Below, one piece after another: positions 52,617 through 61,440 of a stretch of 62,383 nt of DNA; position 1 is the stretch's first letter; each line of letters opens with the position of its first letter. This DNA is from Paraphysoderma sedebokerense (lineage: Eukaryota; Blastocladiomycota; Physodermatomycetes; Physodermatales; Physodermataceae). The notes beneath the pieces are model-generated. The model searched no databases and was not told the origin of the DNA. It saw only the letters and a program-made list of their open reading frames with translations. Where the stretch lies: assembly GCA_025602915.1 (NCBI GenBank), contig JAHLJZ010000119.1, positions 1-62,383 of the forward strand, read 5' to 3'. The translations under genes and the position numbers were made by a program.

Positions 52617-53179
52617 GCCCGTTGATACAACTGTTTAATTATCGTGATTGAACGACTATTTGGGAAAAGACTATTTTATATGAATTTGTTTAATTATGGT
52701 CACTGGTGCATTACAAGTAGATTAAATAATGAAAATAGAAGAGACGGTTTATATAAAAGTCACAACAGCTTGGTTTTTATATCTTCCGTATGGAATTGTC
52801 GCGTTGACCTTCAAACACCCGGAAAAAAACCAAACGTTCGAAAAACCGGTACGAAATAATTGACGTTTTTTCTCAATTTCTTCAGATTCTCTTGACTTTT
52901 TCAACCGAAGAATAATGGACTGAATGTGCTAAACGTGCGAAAATGGGCCAATACAGTTATCAAAAAGAAAAAAAAAATGATTTTGAAGTTTCCGAAATGA
53001 CAAAGTCTCCAACCCGATATTTGTGGGGTAAAAATCCCACACGAATCTCCTGATAGATACAGTGACTGTAACTGTTATAAATCAGCCAACGATTACTTTT
53101 CATACCATACGAAAATTAGTTCAGTCTTTGAATGACTTTGTTCCCGTTTTTCATGTATACACGTTGTAACAAGAAAATA
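52617..53179. promoter_or_regulatory. Upstream region of the C1q-like gene with TATA element
   Basis: 563 bp. TATATAAAAGTC at about 52751 is followed by TTTTTATATC, a pattern repeated at about 53940 and 54232. A 71-codon ORF (52644-52859) is not supported as a gene. The stretch belongs to the duplicated unit described under findings. Confidence 0.4.
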
Positions 53180-53908
53180 ATGGATTACATTAAAGTGTTG
53201 ATAATTTTGATTAGTTATTTCGCGTTGACGTATGTACCCGCCCAATTACGTCTTATTCAGTCTCAATATTAAATTCCGTTTTATCTAACCTTTTCTAATC
53301 ACAACAGTTCACCACAACGACTGAGTAATACACCCGACGGTGATATCAATATAGTCACAAACAACAATGTATTCATTGAAACAGGTAACTCTCCAAACAA
53401 AACAAGATACGATATCATGTCAGTTTTGAATCCAGTGGCAGCTAGATACATCATCACCAATCAAAGACCTATCCCGGGTGCAATGTCTATCGTTAACTTT
53501 GATTGACAAATTTTCGATACCCATCGTTCCGTTACAACGGGGGTAAACTGGACTTTTAGAGCTCCAAGAAAGGGAATTTATCATGTCAACGTACAGATTG
53601 GGCAATACGATACCGCTATGCCGTTTCAGGCGTATTTCTCGGTGTTACTCGTCAAGGGTACATTACTTGATGCAGATTTAAATTGTAGTCTTGCCCCAAT
53701 GGATAGTAGGATGATTGTGCTTTCCAGTAAACGGTTTTACCAGGGTGAAGATTTCCCGGTCCATAAAGGATCTACCTTGGTATCATTGGATGTAAACGAG
53801 ACGATTGCAGTCTATACTAGCCATAACGTTGGTAGGAACTTATCGTATCAGATTCCTTGCGGACAGTATAATTTTATTGAGGTATTCCAGATTTCGGGAT
53901 TTTATTAA
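53180..53908 (+). CDS. Secreted C1q/TNF-like protein, interrupted by an in-frame TGA
   Basis: Exons 53180-53229, 53308-53384 and 53436-53908; TAA at 53906-53908. The start MDYIKVLIILISYFALT is a signal peptide. A short linker (PQRLSNTPDGDINIVTNNN) leads to a C1q jelly-roll: ARYIITNQRPIPGAMSIVNF, then IFDTHRSVTTGVNWTFRAP, RKGIYHVNVQIGQYD, QAYFSVLLVKG and IEVFQISGFY, all in one frame except TGA at 53504-53506 inside the first strands. No alternative splice bypasses it without deleting conserved strands. It may be a recent pseudogene, a readthrough gene or a base error. C1q-fold proteins bind ligands as trimers; the ligand here is unknown. C1q domains appear unusual in fungi. Confidence 0.6.
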
Positions 53909-53957
53909 AATCGATATAGTTTTGCGTCAAGGCGAGTTCATAAAAGTCATGGCTTAA

Positions 53958-54039
53958 TTTTTATATCAACTCAATTTTATTCATTCGGTTGATTAGATAG
54001 ACCAGTTATATTGTATCATATATAATAAACTACACTTGA
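53958..54039. repeat. Direct repeat, copy 1, at the 3' end of the C1q-like gene
   Basis: About 82 bp starting TTTTTATATCAACTCAATTT and ending AATAAACTACACTTGA. It matches 54266-54351 with few substitutions and a small indel, and contains AATAAA-like polyadenylation signals. Probably the old 3' UTR of a duplicated gene. Confidence 0.8.
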
Positions 54040-54044
54040 AGGAG

Positions 54045-54080
54045 AAGTGGGTGCGGGATGCATTGGGTAGTGTCGGTGTG
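54045..54080 (+). pseudogene. Isolated second copy of the QTRT1 C-terminal tail
   Basis: Twelve codons match QTRT1 52572-52607 ([12 protein letters not shown]). The four nucleotide differences (AGA/CGG, GCG/GCA, GGA/GGT) are all synonymous. The frame then diverges to SYF and stops. No other QTRT1 sequence lies upstream, so this is a remnant of a duplicated gene end. Confidence 0.75.
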
Positions 54081-54265
54081 AGTTATTTTTAATCACGTAT
54101 ATGCGGGGGTCAAGACGGGTCAAGACTATTTTGCTTGAATTATGTTTAATTGTGTTTACTTGTGAACGGTACGATTAAATTAAAATATAAAGTAAAAATG
54201 AAAACAGAAAAGACATATTGAACCGCTCCTATAAAACGCACGACAACTCGGACTTCGTTTGTGTA

Positions 54266-54351
54266 TTTTTATATCAACTCAATTTTATTCATTTGGTTGA
54301 TTCAAGAGACCAGTTATATTACATCATGTATAAATAATAAACTACAGTTGA
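54266..54351. repeat. Direct repeat, copy 2
   Basis: Second copy of the 53958-54039 sequence (TTTTTATATCAACTCAATTT at its start). It lies directly downstream of a promoter-like TATAAAACGCACGACAACTC (about 54232) with no C1q-like gene between, as if the gene had been lost from this unit. Confidence 0.8.
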
Positions 54352-54595
54352 GTTTCTTTCACCCCCATTTTTGATTCACAGATTCACATTTTTTCGTTGA
54401 GACAATAATACACATAACTTTTTCAAAGTATCACTCATTTAGTTTACCAATGTGATACGGATTATTAATCTACACGGGTTTCGGTTTTTTTTGATGGTTT
54501 GATGGGGGGTTTTGGAATGTCGAGGGGGTTATCGTTACAAAGAAGGTTTTTTTCTTGCGTGGGGTATGAATGTTCAAGATGGGTACAAGAATGAT
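54352..54595. other. Intergenic between the duplication and the GT2 stop
   Basis: About 240 bp with T-rich and G-rich runs. No gene seen; it probably includes the 3' UTR of the minus-strand glycosyltransferase. Confidence 0.35.
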
Positions 54596-56963
54596 TTATT
54601 GACCGAAACGAGTGTTTCTCAACCTATTGAAGAGAAGGGTAAGAGAGTCAGTACGTTGTTTGGATGAGAGAGTAAGAGAAAGGAAGCATCAAGTAACATA
54701 CCAGTCACTCAAAGTACCGGTAAAGTACAATCTACAACCGAAATTGTAGTTGAACAAGAACCCGATAGCAATGATCAAGTACATAATACCCCAGAGAGCA
54801 GGGATCAATTCCAAAAAGACAGTCAATCTGCTAGTTCTAGGTCTCACTTTTTCCATATCAATGACTGGGACACCGTATTTGTTGTAGCTCAATCTGCTCT
54901 TTCTGTCAACTTCCTTTTCGTCGAATAAGACGTAAATGACTGGTGCCATCATGGATTGCATGTTGAGGAGAACATAGAGAACTTGTGAGTAGTATTGGAA
55001 AGTGTTGACACAATCGTTTGGTTGCCATTGTAAGCCACGGTAAACGATAGCGGCGACACCGAGAGCAAGGTAGAGGATGTGGAACCAGCAAAGGAAAAGG
55101 GAGGAGAAGTTGGCGAGGCAAGAGTTTCGGTTCTTGGAGGCGTTGGTGACTTTGAATTTAGCAGGCATGATGCCAGAAGTCAAGAATTTGAAGAGAGCGA
55201 CACAGAGATAAGGAGCCATCCAAAGGAATTGCTGGAAATCTCGGTTTCGGGACATGGTGGGGGATTCGACGTTCCAGTACATGACGTAGATGACGAGACG
55301 AGTGGCGAAAAGATAAGGGACAAGGAGGAACATGAGAGTGCGAATATCACCAGCAATTGGCATGATGGGCTAAAAAGAAAGAGACAAGGTTGTTAGCAAA
55401 CTGTCTTCACATGTCATGAGACGAAAGTAGAAGAATCAACATACCCAGTCGAACAAGAGAGTCAAAAGAGGGATGACAGTGAACAAGACGATACCGATGG
55501 GCAAGATGTAAGAAACACCACAGCTGAAATACATAATTCTTTCGTGGAAGCTCATTTTGCTACGGCAGAAGAGAGGATTGCGTTTAAATAAAATTTGCAA
55601 GGTACCAATAGCCCATCGTTCACGTTGACGGATAGCGGAAGGCAAATCAGTGGGAACAAGACCGAATTGAAGTTTGGAGTTGATGTAAACAGTTTTATAT
55701 CCGAGACCGTGGAGTTTCATGGAAGTGTCAAAGTCTTCAGTAAGAGTACCAGTACTAGAGATGGTGAATGTGGCGTTAGTTTCATCTGATTTGATTCAGA
55801 GAGAGTTGTCACAACGGTTGCCCTTACCTAATACCACCAATGGATTCCAAAGCAGTGCGTCTAAAGATCACACCAGTACCAACACTAGGAGCGGAATTTC
55901 TGGTATCTCTTTGAGGCATGATGACATCGTAGAAGAAACTGCAAACTTGACCCAATGGATCACCATCCGGAACATTGTAATAGTATTGAGGGCATTGAAC
56001 GAAAGCAATATCATCGGTGACGAATTGAGCCAACATGGATCTCAAGAATTCAGGTTTTACAAGCATATCAGCGTCAAGGATACAGACGAATTGACCAGTA
56101 GTGATTCCGAGGGCGTGGTTGATATTACCGGCTTTAGCATGGTGAGGAACGTTGGGGAGTTTGTGACGGCGGATGTAACGGATATTGGTTCCGTTGACTG
56201 CTTGTTCGGTTTCAACCCATTCACGGAGGGCGTCATCTTTACCATCATCGAGGATGTAAATCTATTATTAATAAAGGAAAGAACAAAGAGTTAGCGTCCG
56301 TTGCTCCACTTCACGACGCCACAAAACTAAAAAGTTGGTGTGGCCAAGGAGTAGAGTGGGCCGCATAGCCGATATGATCGAAGAACTGCGATGCAATTGA
56401 GCCAACATATAAAAATTGTAGTTGGAGTAAAAGATGGAAAAACGGCAGAGGGGTGGCTCATCGAAAGACAGAAATCATGTCTCGAGAGCCGGGACCAAGT
56501 TGACAGACAATTGCCCAGTGTCAAGTTGGGGACTTTTTTAAAAAAAAAGAGGAATGGCACAGAAAAAAAGTGAGAAGAAGACTCTGTTTTAATATACGAC
56601 AATTACCATGAATTTATCGACTGGGTAGTCCTGCCACAAGGCGGTGAGGGCGGTGTCTTTGACGAGTTCAGTTGGTTCTTTACAGCAAGGAATGAATACA
56701 TCGACTGAAGGCCAGTCAAAGTGGGTTTGAACCGGCAAGATTTTAGGATTTCGTCTGCGGTCGTAGGTCCACAACATGTCGACGAACCACAGGACGGAGG
56801 AGAGGTAGAGGGCGAGTTCGAGGGAAACGAATATGTAAGGGATGACATTTGGAGATTGGACGAGGTATAATTGATAAATTCTCCAAGAGATGTAGGAAGC
56901 ACCTACGCCCGTGACGACGAGGGCCACGGCGCACTGCAACCAAAAGTTGAAGGTGAGGATCAT
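54596..56963 (-). CDS. Cellulose-synthase-like processive glycosyltransferase (GT2, BcsA type)
   Basis: A membrane synthase that would extend a beta-glucan from a UDP-sugar and export it. Start taken at ATG 56961-56963 (MILTFNFWLQCAVALVVTG). Two helices lead to DWPSVDVFIPCCKEP, then YILDDGKDD (first catalytic Asp), VCILDADML (DxD), LTEDFD (TED) and IRQRERWAIG (QxxRW). The C-terminal half has at least five more hydrophobic segments, including YILPIGIVLFTVIPLLTLLF and LVPYLFATRLVIYVMYW. The last intron (GTATGT donor, branch TACTGAC) adds LRNTRFGQ and TAA 54596-54598. About 670 residues. No PilZ-like domain was seen. Product could be cellulose, mixed-linkage glucan or mannan. The frame stays open upstream to 57512, so a longer start is possible. 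Confidence 0.85.
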
Positions 56964-57187
56964 GTAAGAGGGAGGGGGCGGAGGTAGATGATGGAGGAGA
57001 GATGGGGGAGGAGAGAGTTTATAAGAAGATGAAATGAAATAAGATAGAGTGACAGATGAGGAGCGGATGACGATGGAGGGAGAGAATAGAGAATGGTTGA
57101 ATAGTTTCCTGAAAGAGTAACGGAGAGGGAATTGCGGGGAATGGAGCTTGTCGTATGAAGATTCTCTGGCCATCCCCGTCCACTCCG

Positions 57188-57196
57188 GGTCACGTG
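57188..57196. promoter_or_regulatory. E-box GGTCACGTG, site 1
   Basis: GGTCACGTG followed by C. Palindromic core CACGTG, bound by bHLH factors such as Cbf1/Pho4/USF types. Confidence 0.55.
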
Positions 57197-57227
57197 CTGT
57201 AGCCCAAAATAGCCAAGGCAGCGGGCA

Positions 57228-57236
57228 GGTCACGTG
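57228..57236. promoter_or_regulatory. E-box GGTCACGTG, site 2
   Basis: GGTCACGTG followed by A, giving the fully palindromic TCACGTGA core. Located 40 bp from site 1. Confidence 0.6.
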
Positions 57237-57295
57237 AGCAGCTGACTGATGGGATGTGGTGGATCGGGCGGGAGAGAGTGGTGTGGATGACGGCG

Positions 57296-57304
57296 GGTCA
57301 CGTG
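57296..57304. promoter_or_regulatory. E-box GGTCACGTG, site 3
   Basis: GGTCACGTG followed by A, 68 bp from site 2. All three share the GG before TCACGTG, so the flanks as well as the core are conserved. Confidence 0.6.
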
Positions 57305-57577
57305 AGATGCTATTTTCAGGCAGGGATGACAATCGGATGGGCAGCAGACGGGCCAGCGTGTTGCTAAAAAAAGGCACAGCAGAGTTGCCCTGGTCTGTCT
57401 GGCCTGGGGATTGCCTGGATCGAAATTCCCTTCCCTCTTGCCAGTTGCCAGTCGCCAATTGGAATAGCTCATTCCGCTGTCCATCTGCCCTCCTGTCCTT
57501 CGCTACCATCACTTCATTAGACTCGCTCGCCCTCTCTTAAAGCCTCCACTCCCTCCTCTCTCAACACCCTCTCTCAC

Positions 57578-57610
57578 CCACAACTACTCACCCACAACTA
57601 CCACAACTAC
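57578..57610 (+). repeat. CCACAACTAC short tandem in the GH26 leader
   Basis: CCACAACTAC occurs three times in 33 bp (57578, 57592 and 57601), within a CT/CA-rich leader that ends 20 bp before the GH26 ATG. Unpaired leaders of this type suit strongly expressed genes. Confidence 0.6.
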
Positions 57611-57629
57611 TCACCCCTCTCACTAACAA

Positions 57630-59125
57630 ATGGGCAAGAAGGCCGCTCAAAAGACCCTCTTTGTCCTCTCCCTCTGCCTCGTCGCCCTCTCCATCGTCCT
57701 CCTCAACCTCGTCCTCTTCTACCAACCCCTCAGAGCAAAACTATTTCCTCCCCCTCCCGAAAACAATGGCAAGTTTCTTCCTTTCCTATCAGTCACTCAG
57801 TCACAAGCAAGCTACCTATAAATTTAATAAATGACTAATCTCATTTCATCCTTTTACTTTTTATAGTCGAAAACCCTGTTTTGCGAAAAGTTCTAAACCC
57901 CCAGAATATATCTGGTGTCTATTTCGGTGTCTCCCTAGACTGGACGGCCGGCGATACCCCCGTTCAGTTCAACGCTCGATTCGGTCGTCCCGCCGCCGTC
58001 TTTCAGTTCTTCGCTGAAATCCATGACCAAATTCAAAACATGACTGATCTCAAATACGTTGTGGACATGATCGCAAAGACCGATGGCATCCTCGCCTTGA
58101 CCATCATGCCCAAAAAGGGCTTTGAAGTCTTGACCGATGCCACTATTGATCAAACTGTTCGAACAATGGCCGAAATCAACCGCATAGGCATACCGGTGCT
58201 CCTTCGTTTCGGTCACGAAATGAACGGTAATTGGTATCCCTATGGTCAAAAACCACTGTTGTATGTTGAATGGTTTAGAAGATTTGCCGATGCAATCCAC
58301 AAAGGTGCTCCCCTTACTTATATGGTCTGGGCTCCAAACGTCGGTAAAGGTATGTAAAACTCGGGGCTCCTCTTAACATGTCAGATGTCATAGGCAGAAA
58401 CTAACATTCCTCAACTATAGGTTATCCTTGGTTTGGTCCCAACAACGGCAATCAACCACAACCTGGCTCTGCGGATTACCGTGCCATGGACACCAATTCT
58501 GATGGTGTCGTCAACAACGAAGACTCTCCATTTGCTCCATTCTGGCCCGGGGAACAATACGTTGACTGGATTGGTTACTCGACTTTCCACTTTGGTACCG
58601 CCGACAACCTTGCCGTCAACGCTTTATCTCCCGCCAGAGAATTCGAAGCCGCCATCGTCAACCCAACTGAGCGTGGTAGACAGTACAACATCTATACCGA
58701 CTACTCCCAAAGATTCAACAAGCCTTTTGCCCTCATGGAAACTGTAAGTACCTCGCCTTCATTCCTCGAATCCATTGACATTAGAACTCATCTGTACTTC
58801 TTATCACTATTGACAGGCCGCCGCCTACTATCCAAGATCTGTCACTCTCTCTTCTGATCCCAGCAACCTCGACATTAAGCGATCATGGTGGGGACAAATC
58901 TTCTCGACCACCACTCTCCGTCAGTATCCTCTCCTCAAGATAATATGTTGGTTCGACGTCGTCAAAGAAGAAGTCGTAAACGCCGGTGCTAGAGGAGAAC
59001 AAACCCTAGTACTGAGAGATTTCTCCGTCACGAGGGACCCCTCCATCCTAAAAGAATTCAAGGCCGACCTGGAACGAGCGCGCGTGTGGTTCGCTGATAC
59101 ACCTTTGGATCAAATTGAAAACTAG
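57630..59125 (+). CDS. Membrane-anchored GH26-type endo-glycanase
   Basis: Exons 57630-57768, 57867-58349, 58421-58743 and 58817-59125; TAG 59123-59125. The first exon encodes a short basic N-terminus and one helix (LFVLSLCLVALSIVLLNLVL), so a type II anchor with the enzyme outside or in the secretory lumen. The GH26 barrel shows ISGVYFGVSLDW, VLLRFGHEMNGNWYPYG (acid/base Glu), TYMVWAPNVG, YVDWIGYSTFHFG and KPFALMET (nucleophile Glu). An EF/dockerin-like loop, DTNSDGVVNNED, may bind calcium. GH26 members cut beta-mannan or mixed-linkage glucan. Intron 1 uses a GC donor (GCAAGT); it is the only donor that keeps frame. Confidence 0.85.
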
Positions 59126-60014
59126 AACACTTTTTTTATTTATCTATATGAAAAAAAGTTTTTCGTTTTTCAAGATGTGACAAAAGGACACAGCGGGAAA
59201 CGGAAAAAAACCTATTTGAAAGAAACCAAATATCCTTATCCTTCTTAATAATTTTCATTATTTACCCACACGCCCCCGCTTCTCGTCTCTGAGAGCCAAT
59301 TTTATTTGCCACATTGTTTGCATCATTTGTACATTACCCTCGAGAAAAAGCAGATCTTTATTATATTTGTCACACTCTAATCCCTGGATCTTTGGAAACC
59401 GTAGGGCGGGGTGGTCGAATGATTACGTGAAAAATGAATCATTGAATCGTGTAGTGTTTTTCGGAATGACATGTTGTAGTATTTTGTACCATCTTTGTTG
59501 ATCTTTATAAATAGAATTTGAGTTAATCCGATTTACAGATTACATTTCAATTACCAATCAGAAGACTTATAAAACTCCATCTCCCCCTACAGTGGCCAGG
59601 AGTAAATTTGGGCCGATTTGTGAGGACATCACCTCAGCGATTGGATGCCCTTAAGAGTGATTTCCTCGCTGACTTTGAACATGAGGAATCTTCTAACCAT
59701 ATAGAAAGTGGAATTCGTCCAAAGGGTGATGTTCAAAGTCAGCGAGAAGTCTGAAAGCGGGAATACTTGTGAAGTTCATAAGATTATTTAGATGATGACT
59801 TAGGTTAAAATGACATTTTCAATAATTGGCAATAGTTAACATATTTAGATTTGTCTCAAAACACGAGCTTTTTATGTAGGTCATGTAGCTTGGATCGAAA
59901 TACAATGTATTGATATTAGTTCCTAGTTACATCCCTTGTCTCATTGTTAGTTAAAAAATTAGTGCTTTGTGTGTCTATGAAAGGAGCCGAGGGAAGTTCC
60001 TAGATGCTGTTGAC
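59126..60014. other. Intergenic region with an inverted repeat
   Basis: About 890 bp, AT-rich, 3' flank of GH26. Apart from the 59665-59746 inverted repeat no gene or element is recognisable. Confidence 0.35.
59665..59746. repeat. Perfect 18-bp inverted repeat
   Basis: CTCGCTGACTTTGAACAT (59665-59682) and its exact complement (59729-59746) flank a 46-nt spacer. The match fades just outside. It could be a small MITE-like remnant or a stem-loop. Confidence 0.8.
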
Positions 60015-60340
60015 TTAATCGGGATATTCGGTTGAATCGAAAAAAATCCTTTCAATGCGCGCAACGAGCATTGGTTTGTGGCTTGTAGCAACGACGGGCG
60101 TTCCAACTTTGAATGTCGGCATTGTGTTTTCATAAAACTGTTAATTAAAATCTGGCTACTTTTTTTGTACTCTGAAAATGTACTGACGCGGCATAGAATC
60201 AAAATGACCCGAGGGTAAGAAGAATATACTTACTAGTAACTACAGATGAAGTGAGCAATCGCCGGTGCGCCATACCTTAAACGTACCCAAACGAGATCAG
60301 ACACAAGACCGTCTTTACGAAAGCAGTACTTGGGTGACAT
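60015..60340 (-). CDS. Possible small two-exon gene or gene fragment, unrecognised
   Basis: Exon MSPKYCFRKDGLVSDLVW (ATG 60338-60340) ends at a strong GTACGT donor. A 149-nt intron (60138-60286) with a TTAATTAAC branch leads in phase to FYENTMPTFKVGTPVV, then MLVARIERIFFDSTEYPD and TAA 60015-60017. About 55 residues. The second exon faintly recalls the first strands of a BAH-like fold, but that is a guess. It may be the remnant of a larger gene broken near the repeats. Confidence 0.25.
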
Positions 60341-60584
60341 TGAATTCGGATGTCTCTTTCCCAAGAAATTAAAATATTATCAAAATGATCAATATATCCA
60401 TTATTTCAACTGAAAGACCGTTAAAGTTCAAGAATGAATTCTCGTTTATTTTGGTTTTTTTGCATAATATTGTACTAATGTCAATGCCTACGGTCTGCTA
60501 CGATAGCACTATCTGATTCTTATAATTCTGAAAAATTGTTCTAAACAGTGTGGATAATATCTATACTCATAGGCCTAGAGGAAG

Positions 60585-61036
60585 TTATTCTGCCAAAGTT
60601 TGTTCCGTAGAAACATCAGGAGTAGAAGTAGCCTTTTTCCCCTCCCAATTACCTTTTCCAAACAAAATATCGGGGTCTTGAACCGTTTCGTCTGGCTGAT
60701 GGTCGATTTTACGAGGCCCCAATTCTTGAGGGCACGGAATAACTCTATATTGCATATTGATGATACCGGCGTCGATATTCGCAATTTGTTTGAACGCTGC
60801 AAGATTTAAATCGACGTGGTTTAGGTTATCGGCACACCAAGGTTGTTCACGATTGTACTGTGTTTTTTGTTCCTCATTAATTTTATGTCCGACGCCCGGG
60901 CAAGCTGGAAAAGAGTTTTGGTGAGATCTTCACAATTGTATTATACAAGACAGTGAATTCGCTGAACATACCATCAACAACTTGAATGACCACACTGGTC
61001 TCGGGTTTGCAAGTCGGGTCGCCGCCGTGGAAAATT
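60585..61036 (-). CDS. Expansin-like double-psi beta-barrel protein, 5' end missing
   Basis: Two exons, 60972-61036 and 60585-60904, joined by a 67-nt intron; TAA 60585-60587. They read IFHGGDPTCKPETSVVIQVV, DACPGVGHKI, CADNLNHVDLNLAAFKQIAN and IINMQYRVIPCPQELGPRK. D-x-C-P...H-x-D-L...A-F-x-x-I...G-I-I-N...Y-R-V-x-P-C is the expansin/RlpA-type barrel with its catalytic-site Asp. These proteins loosen cellulose-containing walls. Signal peptide and first barrel strands are not found upstream, where the interleaved repeats and the retroelement lie. The gene is therefore truncated or continues over a long intron. The C-terminal tail is Lys/Thr-rich. Confidence 0.62.
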
Positions 61037-61120
61037 CTGCAGCAACAAAGATTACGGTAGAAGTGTAAAAAGAAGTTTTACATCCAAAACTTGACATCCT
61101 GACTCAACGCTCTACAGTGG

Positions 61121-61312
61121 TAATCGCTTTATTGGATTTGCGAATATCATTCTCATGAATTTGTTTAGAGGATTAACCTTCCAAAAGAGTGAAGTTTTTC
61201 CCTAGTGAACTTCACGAGAATGATATTTGCAACTCCAATAAAGCGATTATCATTCCGCCAACTTCCTAGCAATCCATCTGAACCGTTCACTAGGGAGGAA
61301 CTTCACTCTTTT
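61121..61312. repeat. Two interleaved inverted repeats (A-B-A'-B')
   Basis: A (61121-61154, starts TAATCGCTTTATTGGA) pairs with A' (61216-61249); 34 bp with two mismatches. B (61183-61210, starts AAAAGAGTGAAGTTTTTCCC) pairs with B' (61285-61312); 28 bp with two mismatches. The pairs interleave, not nest, so both stems can form together only as a pseudoknot. Confidence 0.85.
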
Positions 61313-61440
61313 AAACACAGCTAACTGATTAGAACTTATCACATTAAGGAATGACTGAAACTAGGAACTAATAATATTACGATACGATCTACATCTAAGC
61401 TATATCTAAAACTCACTTTCTTACTGATGTAATATCCTTA

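Larger units (their letters stand above)
56964..57629. promoter_or_regulatory. Shared promoter of the GT2 synthase and GH26 genes
   Basis: 666 bp separate the divergent start codons; the two leaders must share control sequence. It contains three GGTCACGTG sites (separate entries), a CT-rich leader and a short tandem repeat just before the GH26 start. The minus strand is open in frame with the synthase for about 180 codons. Confidence 0.6.

Noticed and set aside
55079-57540. Several plus-strand ORFs of 94-191 codons over the GT2 gene
   Set aside because: Antisense shadows of conserved glycosyltransferase exons; GC-rich coding sequence leaves the opposite strand open.
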